Shown one piece after another: positions 16,569-27,324 of a DNA stretch of 64,000 bases; position 1 is the stretch's first letter; the number at the start of each line of letters is the position of its first letter. Both the position numbers and the translations under genes were made by a program. The notes beneath the pieces are model-generated. The model ran no database searches, was not told the origin of the DNA, and saw only the letters and a program-made list of their open reading frames with translations. This stretch comes from Pseudomonas yangonensis (GTDB lineage Bacteria; Pseudomonadota; Gammaproteobacteria; Pseudomonadales; Pseudomonadaceae): contig NZ_BLJU01000012.1 of assembly GCF_009932725.1 (NCBI RefSeq), positions 162,752 to 226,751 on the forward strand, read 5' to 3'.

Positions 16569-19199
16569 TCAGTCGAGCGGCGCGAACAGCGCCGCCAGAT
16601 CGTCCTCGTTCAGTTGCCACTGGCCCTGGTTGCCGCCGTCGAGTACGCCTTTGGCCAGGCTGGCCTTGGCTTGCTGCAGTTGCTGGATCTTCTCTTCGAC
16701 GCTGCCGCGGGCGATCAGCTTGTAGACGAACACCGGTTTGTCCTGACCGATGCGGTAGGCGCGGTCGCTGGCCTGGGCTTCGGCGGCCGGGTTCCACCAG
16801 GGGTCGAAGTGGATCACGGTGTCGGCGGCGGTCAGGTTGAGGCCGCTGCCGCCGGCCTTGAGGCTGATCAGGAAAACCGGAAACTCCCCGGCCTGAAAGC
16901 GCTGCACCGGTGTGCGCCGGTCCTGAGTGCTGCCGGTCAGCTTGGCGTAGGCGATCTTGCGCGTCTGCAGCTCCGCTTCGATCAGTGCCAGCATCGAGGT
17001 GAACTGGGAGAACAGCAGCACGCGGCGGCCTTCGTCGACCAGCTCCTGGAGCATGTCCAGCAGGGCGCTGAGCTTGCCCGAGTCGGCGGCCGTCAGCTCG
17101 CCGCCGTCCTCGCCGAGCAGGCGCAGGTCGCAGCAGCTCTGGCGCAGGCGCAGCAGCGCCTCGAGGATGACGATATGACTGCGCGCCAGGCCCTGGCGGG
17201 CGATCTCGTCGCGCACTTTCTGGTCCATGGCCAGGCGCAGGGTTTCGTAGCGGTCGCGCTGCAGCTGGGTCATCTCGACCCATTGGGTGATCTCGGTCTT
17301 CGGTGGCAGCTCGCTGGCTACCTGCTCCTTGGTGCGGCGCAACAGGAAGGGGCGGATGCGCCCGTTCAGGTGATTGAGGCGCTGAGCGTCGCCACGTTTC
17401 TCGATGGGCGTGCGGTAGTCGCGGGTGAAGGCCTTGACATCGCCCAGCCAGCCCGGCATGAGGAAATGGAACAGCGACCAGAGTTCGCCCAGGTGATTCT
17501 CCAGCGGCGTGCCGGTCAGGCACAGGCGCAGGTCGGCCTGCACCTGTGCCGCGGCTGTAGCCGCCTTGCTGCGCGGGTTCTTGATGTTCTGCGCTTCGTC
17601 GAGAATCAGCAGGCGATAGCGCTGATGGTTCAGCGCCTTGAGGTCGCGCGGTAGTAGGGCGTAAGTGGTGAGGATCAGATCGTGCTCGCCGATCTGCTCG
17701 AACAGCGCCTTGCGCTTGCTGCCATGCAGGGCCAGCACGCGCAGTTGCGGGGTGAAGCGCGCCGCCTCGTCCTGCCAGTTGGGAATCAGGCTAGTAGGCA
17801 TGACGATCAGCGCGGGCTTGTCGAGGCGCCCGGCCTGTTTCTCGCAGAGAATGTGCGCCAGGGTCTGCAGGGTCTTGCCCAGGCCCATATCGTCGGCCAG
17901 TACGCCGCCGACGCGCAGCTCGGCCAGGGTCTGCATCCAGTTCAGGCCCTGCACCTGATAGGTGCGCAGTTCGGCCTGCAACCCCTCGGGTGGAGCAATC
18001 TCGCGCACTGCCAGGTTCTGCAGGCGCTGGGCGAAACCACGCAGCTCATCGCCACCTTGCCAGCTTAGCTGCGGGCCATGCGCCAGTTCGGCCAGACGTG
18101 CAGCGTCGGCGCGGCCCAGGCGCAGCGGCAGGTGGTCTTCGCCGGGATCGCGGAAATACAGCTCGCCGAGGGTGGCCAGCAATGGCTTGAGACGGGCGAA
18201 GGGCAGGGCGATGCGTTTGCCGCCCTGCGGCAGGCTGACCAGCAGACGATCCTCATCGGCGCGCTGCGCCAGCGCTTCGGGTGCCAGCAGCCAGGGCGTG
18301 CGGCGAATGGCCTGGAGCAGGATCGGCAGCAGGCTCAGGCGTTGACCTTCGACCTCGATGCCCAGCTCCAGATCGAACCAGTTCTGCTGTGGGTCTTCCT
18401 CGACCTCGGCGTACCAGTCGTCGACCTCGGCGAGGTTGTACTGAAAATCCGGGCGCATATGGATCTGCCAGCCTTCGGCGCGCAGTTGCGGGAGATGCCG
18501 CTGGACGAAATCCAGCCAGTCGCGCTCGCGTTCCAGCTCGAACGGCTCACCGGCTTCGGCCGGCAGCGCTTCGCTCTGACGCAGCGCCACCTGCAGGCCG
18601 AGGCCTTCCAGACGCTTGCGCAGCGCGGTTTCGGCAGCGCTGTCGCGGATCAGGCGCAGGTTGCTGTGTTCGTCCAGGCGCTTGACCAGATCCTTGGCCG
18701 GCTTGCCGAAGACCTTGTGCCCGGCGTAGTCGAAGGCCAGCGCCGCGCGGTGCTGGGTCTGCTCCTGCATGCGCCCCTTGCGTGCGTCGAAATGCACGCG
18801 CACCTGGCTGCCCAGGCTGAGGATGGCGGTGGGAGCGATGCCTTCGAGGCGCGTCTCCGCCACTTCCTTGTCCGCCACGATGATGTCCGAGAGATCGCTG
18901 CCGGCGCGTTGCTGGGCTTCCAGAGTGAGCAACGCGGCGACCACGTGCTTGCAGTTGAAGCCGACCGGGCAGTTGCAGTGGCCGGTCACGCTCCATTTGC
19001 GCCCATAGGGGTGCAGGGTGATGCGCTGCTGATAGGTCTGCCCGGCCGAGCCGCGGCAGTTGGCGAGCAGGCTGTTGTCCTTGAGGCTGAGCAGTTTGCT
19101 GCGCTTTTCCTCGGCGTAGCCCTGGCCGCGACGCAGGTCACCGGCACCGAACTCCGAGCGCCAGTCTTCCTGGCGTAGCTGGTGGATATCCAGGGGCAT
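16569..19199 (-). CDS. SWIM zinc-finger SNF2-family helicase/ATPase
   Basis: An 876-aa protein with an N-terminal SWIM zinc finger (HCNCPVGFNCKHVVAALL, about residue 75-92), a DUF-rich middle, and a complete SNF2/SWI2 ATPase. Motif I is DDMGLGKT at about residue 436 and motif II DEAQ at about 531; LCLTGTPLEN, LLFSQFTSML, ISLKAGGSGLNLTAADTVI and DRAYRIGQ follow. Such proteins are DNA translocases (RapA/HepA relatives) thought to remodel protein-DNA complexes; the bacterial SWIM-SNF2 subfamily lacks a settled role. The start at 19199 fits the conserved N-terminus (MPLDIHQLRQEDW). It converges on the psiE-like gene with a 15-bp gap. Confidence 0.9.
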   Translation of the reverse strand: MPLDIHQLRQEDWRSEFGAGDLRRGQGYAEEKRSKLLSLKDNSLLANCRGSAGQTYQQRITLHPYGRKWSVTGHCNCPVGFNCKHVVAALLTLEAQQRAGSDLSDIIVADKEVAETRLEGIAPTAILSLGSQVRVHFDARKGRMQEQTQHRAALAFDYAGHKVFGKPAKDLVKRLDEHSNLRLIRDSAAETALRKRLEGLGLQVALRQSEALPAEAGEPFELERERDWLDFVQRHLPQLRAEGWQIHMRPDFQYNLAEVDDWYAEVEEDPQQNWFDLELGIEVEGQRLSLLPILLQAIRRTPWLLAPEALAQRADEDRLLVSLPQGGKRIALPFARLKPLLATLGELYFRDPGEDHLPLRLGRADAARLAELAHGPQLSWQGGDELRGFAQRLQNLAVREIAPPEGLQAELRTYQVQGLNWMQTLAELRVGGVLADDMGLGKTLQTLAHILCEKQAGRLDKPALIVMPTSLIPNWQDEAARFTPQLRVLALHGSKRKALFEQIGEHDLILTTYALLPRDLKALNHQRYRLLILDEAQNIKNPRSKAATAAAQVQADLRLCLTGTPLENHLGELWSLFHFLMPGWLGDVKAFTRDYRTPIEKRGDAQRLNHLNGRIRPFLLRRTKEQVASELPPKTEITQWVEMTQLQRDRYETLRLAMDQKVRDEIARQGLARSHIVILEALLRLRQSCCDLRLLGEDGGELTAADSGKLSALLDMLQELVDEGRRVLLFSQFTSMLALIEAELQTRKIAYAKLTGSTQDRRTPVQRFQAGEFPVFLISLKAGGSGLNLTAADTVIHFDPWWNPAAEAQASDRAYRIGQDKPVFVYKLIARGSVEEKIQQLQQAKASLAKGVLDGGNQGQWQLNEDDLAALFAPLD

Positions 19200-19345
19200 C
19201 AGCGAAGCCCCGTGGCAACAATGGATGGGCGCATGACTGGGCCGTGGCAATGCAAAGCCGCAGATTTTCGCATAGCTGTGCGGCGATTAGCAGGCGTGGT
19301 GCCGAGATTGTCGACGAGTAGGGCGGGGCAAACCGCCTGCGCGAG

Positions 19346-20218
19346 TTACCGGAACGCCGCGCGGTACTGCCCTGGCGTGGCGCCCAGTGCCTGACGGAAG
19401 CGGTTGCTGAAATGGCTGGCGCTGGCGAAACCGCAGGCCAGCGCCACCTCGCTCAGCGAGGGCTGTGGCTGACGCAGCATCCGGCAGGCGCGAGCCAGAC
19501 GCCGGGCGAGCACGTAGCGATGCGGCGGCAGGCCGAAACTGCTCTGGAACATGCGCGCGAAGTGGTATTCCGACAGCGCGCAAAGCGCGGCCAGCTGGCT
19601 CAAAGGCAGTGGCGTCTCCAGGTGCTGCTCGATGAACTCGCGAACACGTCGGCGTTGCAGCGGCGCCAGGCCTCCCTTGAGGCGCAGGCCCTGACGCAGG
19701 CCTACCTGGGTGAGCAGGGCGTGATCGAGCAACTGGTGGGCCAGACTGCTGGCCAGCAGGCGTTCGCCCGGCTCCTGCCAGTCGAGGGTACACAGCTGGC
19801 GAAAGCGCGCCGCCTGCTCGGCATCTTCGAGAAAGGTCGCTTCCTCCAGTTGCAGGCTGCGCGGCTCGCGGTCGAGCAGGGCGACCGCGCCGAGGGCGAA
19901 TTGCTCCTGCTCTATATAGAGGTGGGCAAGCTGGATCTCGCCGTTGATGATCCAGGCCGACTGGTGCTCGGCCGGCAGGATGCACAGCTTGTCCGGCGCG
20001 CCCTTGTTGCCGGGCTGCTCGCGGCGAAAGGTGCCGGTGCCGCCGCTCAGATAGCAGGACAGCGTGTGATGACTGGGGGCAAGGTAGTCGCGCGCGTCAT
20101 GGGCATTGCTCCAGCGGGCCACGGCCATGCCGTTGCCCAGTTCGGCCATCGCGTGCAGACGCGCGTTGGGCGAGCGGCTCATGCTCTGGAATACCTGCAG
20201 ATGTTCGAATTGCGCCAT
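19346..20218 (-). CDS. AraC-family transcriptional regulator
   Basis: A 290-aa regulator. The N-terminal ~180 residues are a cupin-like sensor (APSHHTLSCYLSGGTGTFRR, then CILPAEHQSAWIING). The C-terminal ~100 residues hold two helix-turn-helix units (PLSQLAALCALSEYHFARMF and SLSEVALACGFASASHFSNRF) ending GATPGQYR. GGGAG is 6 nt before the ATG at 20218; a GTG directly upstream is an alternative. It is divergent from bglX. A perfect dyad at 20284-20299 in the shared gap recurs before the EamA gene at 33471, which suggests a regulatory link (inference). Confidence 0.9.
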   Translation of the reverse strand: MAQFEHLQVFQSMSRSPNARLHAMAELGNGMAVARWSNAHDARDYLAPSHHTLSCYLSGGTGTFRREQPGNKGAPDKLCILPAEHQSAWIINGEIQLAHLYIEQEQFALGAVALLDREPRSLQLEEATFLEDAEQAARFRQLCTLDWQEPGERLLASSLAHQLLDHALLTQVGLRQGLRLKGGLAPLQRRRVREFIEQHLETPLPLSQLAALCALSEYHFARMFQSSFGLPPHRYVLARRLARACRMLRQPQPSLSEVALACGFASASHFSNRFRQALGATPGQYRAAFR

Positions 20219-20283
20219 CACCTTCTCCCGAATGCAGCCATGCTACGCCTGCCGGCAGGCAAAACCAGCGTCGGGGAAAAAAA

Positions 20284-20299
20284 TGCGCAAGTTTGCGCA
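20284..20299. promoter_or_regulatory. Perfect dyad TGCGCAA-GT-TTGCGCA in the araC/bglX intergenic region
   Basis: A 7-2-7 perfect inverted repeat, 66 bp upstream of the AraC-type gene and about 140 bp upstream of bglX. A near copy (one mismatch) occurs at 33404-33419 before an EamA transporter gene. It is a candidate operator. Confidence 0.5.
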
Positions 20300-20437
20300 A
20301 GTCCGGGGTCTTAATCTCTGGAACGCCTTTGACTGGTGCTTAAGTATTTTTTTGCGCCAACCCGCGGCGCGGCGCGAGGACTCGGAGTATCGTGGCGGCC
20401 ATTCAAACAATGATTCGCATCCCGGATGCCGCTCCCG

Positions 20438-22732
20438 ATGAAATACCTGCGCCCGTTCGCTTTCGCCGCTGTTCTGATCACCCCCAGCCTGTCGGCTGCC
20501 GCTCCGCCCATGGAAGACAAAACGGCCTTCGTCGCCGACCTGGTGGGGCGCATGACCCTTGAGGAAAAGGTCGGCCAGTTGCGTCTGATCAGCATCGGCG
20601 GCGACATGCCACGCGAACGCATCCGCGAGGAAATGGCCGCGGGGCGCATCGGCGCTACCTTCAACTCGGTGGTGCGCCCGGAGAACCGTCCGATGCAGGA
20701 GGCCGCGCTGCGCAGTCGCCTGGGTATCCCGGTGTTCTTCGCCTACGACGTCATTCACGGTCATCGCACCACCTTCCCCATCGGCCTGGGGCTGGCGTCC
20801 AGCTGGGACATTCCGGCCATCGAGAACAGCGCACGGGTCGCGGCGTTCGAAGCCAGCGCCGATGGCCTGGACATGACCTTCGCGCCGACCGTCGACATTT
20901 CCCGCGATCCGCGTTGGGGCCGCACCTCCGAAGGCTTCGGCGAGGATCCTTATCTGGTGTCGCGCATCGCCGCGGCGATGGTGCGTGGCTACCAGGGTGA
21001 TGACCCCAGCGATCCGCAGCGCATCATGGCCAGCGTCAAGCACTTCGCCCTGTACGGCGCGGTGGAAGGAGGGCGCGACTACAACGTGGTCGACATGAGC
21101 CCGATGCGCATGTACCAGGATTATCTGCCGCCTTATCGCGCCGCCATCGATGCCGGTGCCGGCGGGGTAATGGTGGCGCTGAACGCGATCAATGGCGTGC
21201 CGGCCTCGGCCAATACCTGGCTGTTGCGCGACCTGTTGCGCCGCGACTGGGGCTTCAAGGGCGTGGCGCTCAGCGACCACGGCGCGATCACTGAACTGTT
21301 GCGCCATGGCGTGGCCGCCGATGGCCGCGAGGCGGCGCGCCTGGCCATCAGCGCAGGCGTCGGCATGAGCATGGCCGACACGCTCTACGATGAGGAACTG
21401 CCGGCGCTGGTGCGCAGCGGTGCGGTGCCGCAGAGCGTGCTGGATGAAGCCGTCACCCATGTGCTGAACACCAAGTACGACCTTGGCCTGTTCCATGATC
21501 CGTTCCGCCGCATCGGCCGCGCCGAGGACGACCCGGCCGACGTCAACGCCGAAAGCCGCCTGCACCGTGCCGATGCGCGGGCCATGGCACGCGACTCGCT
21601 GGTGCTGCTGGAAAACCATGGCGATACGCTGCCCCTGAGCAAGAAGACCACCGTCGCCCTGATCGGTCCGCTGGCCGACTCGCCGGTGGACATGCTCGGC
21701 AGTTGGTCGGCGGTCGGCGTGGCCGAGCAGGCGGTGACGCTGCGCAAGGGCATGGAAGCGGCGCTCGAAGGGCAGGGCAAACTGCTCTACGCGCTGGGCG
21801 CCAACGTTACCGACGATGCCCATGTGATCAATTACCTCAACCAGCTCAACTGGGATCGCCCGGAGGTCGTGCCGGACAAGCGTACGCCCCAGGCGCTGCT
21901 GGAGGAGGCCGTGCGCGTGGCTTCCCAGGCCGATGTCATCGTCGCCGCGGTGGGTGAGGCGCGCGGGATGTCCCACGAGTCCTCCAGCCGCACCCGTCTG
22001 GATCTGCCTGACAGCCAGCAGGCCCTGTTGCGCGCGCTCAAGGCCACCGGCAAGCCGCTGGTGCTGGTGCTGATGAACGGCCGCCCGCTGGCGCTCGGCT
22101 GGGAGAAGGAAAACGCCGACGCGATGCTGGAGGCCTGGTACAGCGGCATCGAGGGCGGCCATGCCATCGCCGATGTGCTGTTCGGTGAGCACAACCCTTC
22201 GGGCAAGTTGCCGATCACCTTCCCGCGTTCGGTCGGTCAGATTCCCACCTACTACAACCACCTGCGCCTGGGCCGCCCTTATACGCCCGGCACGCCGGGT
22301 AACTATACCTCGCAGTATTTCGAGGAGCCCAACGGTTCGCTTTACCCGTTCGGCTATGGTTTGAGCTACAGCGACTTCCAGTTGTCGGCGCCCAGGCTTT
22401 CTGCCGAGCGCATGAAGCCGGGCGAGAAGATCCGTGTCAGCGTGACCCTGAAGAACGCAGGGCCGAGGGCTGGGGCGACCGTGGTGCAGCTTTACCTGCA
22501 TGACGAGGCCGCTTCGGTGATCCGTCCGTTGAAGGAACTCAAGGATTTTCGCAGGGTCAAGCTTGAAGCAGGTGAGGCGCGTGAGCTGAGTTTCGAGATC
22601 GACGAAAACATGCTGCGTTTCTATGACGCCAGCCTGCAGCAAGTTAGCGAGCCAGGTGCCTTCCGCGTCCAGCTGGGGCTGGATTCGGAGAGCGTGCAGG
22701 AGGCGCGTTTCGAACTGTTGCCACGCCAATGA
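20438..22732 (+). CDS. bglX: Periplasmic beta-glucosidase (GH3)
   Basis: A 764-aa glycoside hydrolase family 3 enzyme releasing glucose from beta-linked oligosaccharides in the periplasm. A signal peptide (MKYLRPFAFAAVLITPSLSA) precedes the mature protein. The GH3 N-domain has TFAPTVDISRDPRWGRTSEG, KHFALYGAVEGGRDYN and the nucleophile segment GVALSDHGAI (Asp). The C-domain has the usual YPFGYGLSYSDF followed by the fibronectin-III-like tail (VSVTLKNAGPRAG). An in-frame ATG at 20426 adds four residues; neither start has a clear ribosome site. It sits upstream of opgGH, so it may act on periplasmic beta-glucans, though that is inference. Confidence 0.92.
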   Translation: MKYLRPFAFAAVLITPSLSAAAPPMEDKTAFVADLVGRMTLEEKVGQLRLISIGGDMPRERIREEMAAGRIGATFNSVVRPENRPMQEAALRSRLGIPVFFAYDVIHGHRTTFPIGLGLASSWDIPAIENSARVAAFEASADGLDMTFAPTVDISRDPRWGRTSEGFGEDPYLVSRIAAAMVRGYQGDDPSDPQRIMASVKHFALYGAVEGGRDYNVVDMSPMRMYQDYLPPYRAAIDAGAGGVMVALNAINGVPASANTWLLRDLLRRDWGFKGVALSDHGAITELLRHGVAADGREAARLAISAGVGMSMADTLYDEELPALVRSGAVPQSVLDEAVTHVLNTKYDLGLFHDPFRRIGRAEDDPADVNAESRLHRADARAMARDSLVLLENHGDTLPLSKKTTVALIGPLADSPVDMLGSWSAVGVAEQAVTLRKGMEAALEGQGKLLYALGANVTDDAHVINYLNQLNWDRPEVVPDKRTPQALLEEAVRVASQADVIVAAVGEARGMSHESSSRTRLDLPDSQQALLRALKATGKPLVLVLMNGRPLALGWEKENADAMLEAWYSGIEGGHAIADVLFGEHNPSGKLPITFPRSVGQIPTYYNHLRLGRPYTPGTPGNYTSQYFEEPNGSLYPFGYGLSYSDFQLSAPRLSAERMKPGEKIRVSVTLKNAGPRAGATVVQLYLHDEAASVIRPLKELKDFRRVKLEAGEARELSFEIDENMLRFYDASLQQVSEPGAFRVQLGLDSESVQEARFELLPRQ

Positions 22733-22967
22733 GGGTGTGGCCCAAGGAGGCGAAAATATACTTTCGCGGGCACCTGTGCCGGACTTCACGATCTGGTAAT
22801 AATGCGCAGAAAGAATCCGCGCATGCGGGGACGTCACCGTCCGGTTGGCTGTCTGCATTGTGCTCGCGTTGTCTTTATACCATTCGCCTGATTTCAACCT
22901 TCGCAGCGACCGCCTCATGGGCTGGCCGCTGCCCGTCAGTACGTGTTGCCCTGGAGGCTGTGTGTCG

Positions 22968-24527
22968 ATGAGTCGTTGTTCTGGAGCCCTTATGGGCAAG
23001 GCCGGCAAGCTGGCCCTCTGTGTGCTCCCTATGCTGTTCGCTGCCCAGAGCTGGGCCTTCGAGCTGGATGATGTGGCCGTCAAGGCCAAGGCGCTTGCCG
23101 CCGAACGCTATAGCGCGCCGCAAAGCCGTTTGCCGGCTGCGCTGCGCCAACTGCCTTTCGCCGATTACCAGAAGGTTCGCTTCGTTGAAGACAAGGCGCA
23201 CTGGCGCAACGACAAGCTGCCGTTCCAGCTGTACTTCTTCCATCAGGGCATGCACTTCGACCTGCCGGTGAAAATCAACGAAGTGACTGCCGACAGTACC
23301 CAGGAGATCAAGTACGACCCGTCGATGTTCGACTTCGGCGATCTCGAACTGAACTCGGATGACCTCAAGGACCTGGGCTTCGCCGGCTTCAAGGTGATCA
23401 ACGAGATCAACACCGGCGGCCGCCACGACGAAGTGATGAGCGTGCTCGGCGCCAGCTACTTCCGCATCGTCGGCAAGGGCCAGGTGTTCGGCCTCTCCGC
23501 CCGCGGCCTGGCGATCGACACCGCGCTGCCTTCCGGCGAGGAGTTCCCGCGTTTCACCGAGTTCTGGATCGAGAAGCCGCAGCCGGATCGCCGCAGCCTG
23601 GTGATCTACGCGCTGCTCGACTCGCCGCGCGCCACCGGTGCATACCGCATGGAGATCAAGCCGGGCCGTGACAGCGTGCTCGACGTGCAATCGAAGGTCT
23701 ACCTGCGCGAGAACGTCGAGAAACTTGGCATCGCCCCGCTGACCAGCATGTACCTGTTCGGCGCCAACCAGCCCTGGCCGCGCCCGAACTACCGCCCGCA
23801 GCTGCACGACTCCGACGGCCTGGCCATCGCCGCCGGCAATGGCGAGTGGATCTGGCGTCCGCTGAACAACCCGCAGCGTCTCAACGTCAGCAGTTACCGC
23901 ATCGACAACCCGCGTGGCTTCGGCCTGATGCAGCGTGGCCGTGACTTCAACCAGTATCAGGATCTCGATGACCGCTACGAGCTGCGTCCGAGCGGCTGGG
24001 TGGAAACCGTGGGTGACTGGGGCGCGGGTCATGTCGAGCTGGTGGAGATTCCGACCCCGGACGAAACCAACGACAACATCGTCGCCCTGTGGCGCCCGGA
24101 GAAACAGCCGGCACCGGGTGAGTCGCTGGATGTGGCCTATCGACTACATTTCAGCCGTGACGACGCCAAGCTGCACGATCCGCAGCTGGCCATGGTCAGC
24201 CAGACCCGTCTGTCCGAGGGCGATATCAAGCAGGCCAACCTGATCCGTCAGGCCGATGGCAGCACCGCGCTGGTGGTCGACTTCGTCGGTGAGGAACTGG
24301 CCAAGCGTTCGCCCGATGCCGCGCCGCAGGTGCAGGTCAGCGTCGATGACAACGCCGAGTTGCTGGAAGACAGCCTGCGTTACAACCCGGTGAGCAAGGG
24401 CTGGCGCCTGATGCTGCGGGTCAAGGTGAAGAACCCGGCGCAGCCGGTGGAGATGCGTGCCGCGCTGGTCGAGGACGGCAAGCCTGTGTCGGAAACCTGG
24501 AGCTATCAGCTGCCTTCCCATGAATAA
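22968..24527 (+). CDS. opgG: Periplasmic glucan biosynthesis protein G
   Basis: A 519-aa periplasmic protein needed to build the branched osmoregulated periplasmic glucan (OPG) backbone. It has a signal peptide ending LFAAQSWA and then [18 protein letters not shown], followed by family stretches [57 protein letters not shown] and [20 protein letters not shown]. The ATG at 22968 has GGAGG 10 nt upstream; an ATG at 22992 with GGAG 5 nt upstream is also plausible. It overlaps opgH by 8 nt, the standard operon. The 235-bp upstream gap presumably contains its promoter; I see no clear hexamers. Confidence 0.95.
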   Translation: MSRCSGALMGKAGKLALCVLPMLFAAQSWAFELDDVAVKAKALAAERYSAPQSRLPAALRQLPFADYQKVRFVEDKAHWRNDKLPFQLYFFHQGMHFDLPVKINEVTADSTQEIKYDPSMFDFGDLELNSDDLKDLGFAGFKVINEINTGGRHDEVMSVLGASYFRIVGKGQVFGLSARGLAIDTALPSGEEFPRFTEFWIEKPQPDRRSLVIYALLDSPRATGAYRMEIKPGRDSVLDVQSKVYLRENVEKLGIAPLTSMYLFGANQPWPRPNYRPQLHDSDGLAIAAGNGEWIWRPLNNPQRLNVSSYRIDNPRGFGLMQRGRDFNQYQDLDDRYELRPSGWVETVGDWGAGHVELVEIPTPDETNDNIVALWRPEKQPAPGESLDVAYRLHFSRDDAKLHDPQLAMVSQTRLSEGDIKQANLIRQADGSTALVVDFVGEELAKRSPDAAPQVQVSVDDNAELLEDSLRYNPVSKGWRLMLRVKVKNPAQPVEMRAALVEDGKPVSETWSYQLPSHE

Positions 24528-27069
24528 CACCCTAGACGCTACACAGATCCAGGATTACCTGGGTGAACTGCCGCTCGATCACGAGCGGCAGCAGGCCTTG
24601 GCCAGTCGAGTCGAAGAGGAGGGCGGCGATCTTGCGACACTGCATCGCGCCCTGCATGAGGACGATCAGGTCACCGCCGAGCCCCAGGAAGAAACCCGCG
24701 AGATGCTCGACTCGGTGCCAGCGAGGCTGGCGCTGGGCTGGCCGGATGCGCTCGAGCGCGGCTGCCCCATCGTGCAGGATCACCAGGGGCGTCCGACCAT
24801 CGATTCGACGCCGCCGATCAAGCGCACGCGCATGGTGCCGGAACCCTGGCAGACCAATATCCTGCAGCGCGGCTGGCGTCGCCTCAAGGGCGAGAAGCCT
24901 GCGCCGCGACCGCGCACGCGCGAAAGCGAGGACTTCGCCGAAGAACGCTGGCGGCATGTCGCCGCGGTGCGCCGCGCCGCGCTGCTGCTGCTGATGATCG
25001 TGCAGACCGTGGTCGCCACCTGGTACATGAAGTCGGTACTACCCTATCAGGGCTGGTCGCTGGTCGACCTGGGGCTTGTGTTCGAGCAGCCACTGCGCGA
25101 GTCGGCGCGGCAGATTTTGCCGTACGTGGTGCAGACCAGCATCCTGGCGCTATTCGCCCTGCTGTTCTGCTGGGTGTCGATGGGCTTCTGGACCGCACTG
25201 ATGGGCTTCTTCCAGCTGCTCAAGGGGCGTGATCGCTACAGCATCTCGGCCACCAGCTGCGGCAACGAGCCGATTTCGCCAAACGCGCGAACCGCACTGG
25301 TGATGCCGATCGCCAACGAGCACGTCCCGCGCGTATTCGCCGGCCTGCGCGCGACCTTCGAGTCGCTCAAGGCAACCGGGCAGCTCGAACACTTCGACTT
25401 CTTCATCCTCAGTGACAGCAACGATCCGGACATCTGCGTGGCCGAGCAACAGGCCTGGATGGAGCTGTGTCGCGACGTGGAAGGTTTCGGCCATATCTTT
25501 TACCGCCGCCGTCGGCGCCGGGTTAAGCGCAAGAGCGGCAACATCGACGACTTCTGCCGGCGCTGGGGCAGCAACTACCGCTACATGGTGGTGCTCGATG
25601 CCGACAGCGTGATGAGCGGTGATTGCCTGACCAGCCTGGTGCGCCTGATGGAGGCCAACCCCGGTGCCGGCATCATCCAGACCGCGCCCAAGGCCTCGGG
25701 CATGGACACCCTGTATGCGCGCCTGCAGCAGTTCGCCACCAGCGTGTACGGGCCGCTGTTCACCGCCGGCCTCAACTTCTGGCAGCTGGGCGAATCGCAC
25801 TACTGGGGGCACAACGCGATCATTCGGGTCAAACCCTTCATCGAGCACTGCGCCCTGGCGCCGTTGCCGGGCACCGGTTCCTTCGCCGGTGCGATCCTCT
25901 CCCACGACTTCGTCGAGGCCGCGCTGATGCGTCGCGCCGGTTGGGGTGTATGGATCGCCTACGACCTGCCGGGCAGCTACGAGGAGCTGCCGCCGAACCT
26001 GCTCGACGAGCTCAAGCGCGACCGCCGCTGGTGCCACGGCAACCTGATGAACTTCCGCCTGTTCCTGGTGCGCGGCATGCACGCAGTGCATCGCGTGGTG
26101 TTCCTCACCGGCGTCATGTCCTACCTTTCGGCGCCGTTGTGGTTGTTGTTCCTGGTGCTGTCGACCTGCCTGCTGGCGATCCACACCCTGATGGTGCCGG
26201 AGTATTTCCTGCAGCCCAACCAGCTTTATCCGCTGTGGCCACGTTGGCAGCCACAAGAGGCGGTGGCGCTGTTCTCGGCGACCATGACGCTGCTGTTCCT
26301 GCCCAAGCTGCTCAGCGTGCTGCTGATCTGGATCAAGGGCGCCGAAGCCTATGGGGGTCGCACGCGAGTGCTGCTGTCGATGCTGCTGGAGGCCTCCTGC
26401 TCGGTGCTGCTGGCACCGGTGCGCATGCTGTTCCACAGCCTGTTCGTGACCGCCGCCTTCCTCGGTTGGTCGGTGCAGTGGAACTCGCCGCAGCGCGTGG
26501 ATGATTCCACGCCCTGGAGCGAAGCCTTCCGCCGTCACGGTACCCAGGTGCTGATCGGTATCGGCTGGACCGCACTGGTAGCCTGGCTCAACCCGGACTT
26601 CCTCTGGTGGCTGGCGCCCATTGTCGTGTCCTTGGTGCTGTCGCCGGCGGTGTCGGTACTGACCAGCCGCACGGCACCGGGCCTGGCGGCGCGGCGCGGC
26701 AAGCTGTTCCTGATTCCGGAGGAGCACAAGGTGCCGGTGGAGCTGAGCAACACCGCCGAGTACGAACAACTGAACAGCTCGCGTGCGCTGCATCGGGGCT
26801 TCCTCCGCGCCGTGGTCGATCCGCTGTACAACGCCCTGGTCTGCGCCATGGCCCGTGCCCGTCACGCCAAGGTGGTGCCGGCTGCCGAAGCGCTGCGCGA
26901 TGAGCGTATCGATGAAATCCTCAACGCCGGACCTGAAGGCAAGGTCGAGGCGACCCGCTGGCGTCTGCTCAACGATCCTGACGGTATGGCGCGTCTGCAC
27001 GCGCGCATCTGGCAGGAGCCGCAACATCATGCCTGGCGCGAGGCCAGCGACCGCCTGCGCGGCGGTTGA
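24520..27069 (+). CDS. opgH: Periplasmic glucan glucosyltransferase H
   Basis: An inner-membrane GT2 glucosyltransferase that polymerises the beta-1,2 glucan backbone from UDP-glucose and moves it to the periplasm. At 849 aa it has the family length. An N-terminal cytosolic region is followed by membrane helices near 150-240, a catalytic domain with [43 protein letters not shown] and [10 protein letters not shown], then C-terminal helices. The ATG at 24520 overlaps the opgG stop, indicating translational coupling. A strong hairpin follows 10 nt after the stop. Confidence 0.95.
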   Translation: MNNTLDATQIQDYLGELPLDHERQQALASRVEEEGGDLATLHRALHEDDQVTAEPQEETREMLDSVPARLALGWPDALERGCPIVQDHQGRPTIDSTPPIKRTRMVPEPWQTNILQRGWRRLKGEKPAPRPRTRESEDFAEERWRHVAAVRRAALLLLMIVQTVVATWYMKSVLPYQGWSLVDLGLVFEQPLRESARQILPYVVQTSILALFALLFCWVSMGFWTALMGFFQLLKGRDRYSISATSCGNEPISPNARTALVMPIANEHVPRVFAGLRATFESLKATGQLEHFDFFILSDSNDPDICVAEQQAWMELCRDVEGFGHIFYRRRRRRVKRKSGNIDDFCRRWGSNYRYMVVLDADSVMSGDCLTSLVRLMEANPGAGIIQTAPKASGMDTLYARLQQFATSVYGPLFTAGLNFWQLGESHYWGHNAIIRVKPFIEHCALAPLPGTGSFAGAILSHDFVEAALMRRAGWGVWIAYDLPGSYEELPPNLLDELKRDRRWCHGNLMNFRLFLVRGMHAVHRVVFLTGVMSYLSAPLWLLFLVLSTCLLAIHTLMVPEYFLQPNQLYPLWPRWQPQEAVALFSATMTLLFLPKLLSVLLIWIKGAEAYGGRTRVLLSMLLEASCSVLLAPVRMLFHSLFVTAAFLGWSVQWNSPQRVDDSTPWSEAFRRHGTQVLIGIGWTALVAWLNPDFLWWLAPIVVSLVLSPAVSVLTSRTAPGLAARRGKLFLIPEEHKVPVELSNTAEYEQLNSSRALHRGFLRAVVDPLYNALVCAMARARHAKVVPAAEALRDERIDEILNAGPEGKVEATRWRLLNDPDGMARLHARIWQEPQHHAWREASDRLRGG

Positions 27070-27078
27070 CGGCAAAAC

Positions 27079-27106
27079 GTGTGTCGCTGACCTGTCAGCG
27101 ACACAC
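27079..27106 (+). terminator. Long perfect hairpin after opgH
   Basis: A 12-bp perfect stem GTGTGTCGCTGA / TCAGCGACACAC with a 4-nt loop (CCTG) starts 10 nt after the opgH stop. It is followed by TTGCTT, a weak T-rich run. Probable end of the opgGH transcript. Confidence 0.65.
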
Positions 27107-27324
27107 TTGCTTACAGCCAGACTACCCACATGCGCTTCGCTGCAGGCACCATAGGCTCCGGACATGGTCTGAAAGGCCCGAGATAGAGCATCGACCATCC
27201 AACAAGCGAAGCGCGCGGAACCGTGTCCGCGCCTTCCTGTCGCAGTCCCGATAATGCGTTGCCGCGTGCGCAAGCCAGGCCTTATGAGGCTGCTTCACCG
27301 ATTTAACCTGACAGGGAACCTGAT

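Noticed and set aside
20243..23089. A 948-codon open frame on the minus strand opposite bglX and opgG
   Set aside because: It is the mirror of the strongly conserved bglX/opgG coding strand; its product is Arg/His/Gln-rich with no domain. GC-rich codon bias leaves long antisense frames open.
25150..27273. A 707-codon minus-strand frame opposite opgH
   Set aside because: Same reason: a shadow of the opgH coding strand, low-complexity composition, no motif.
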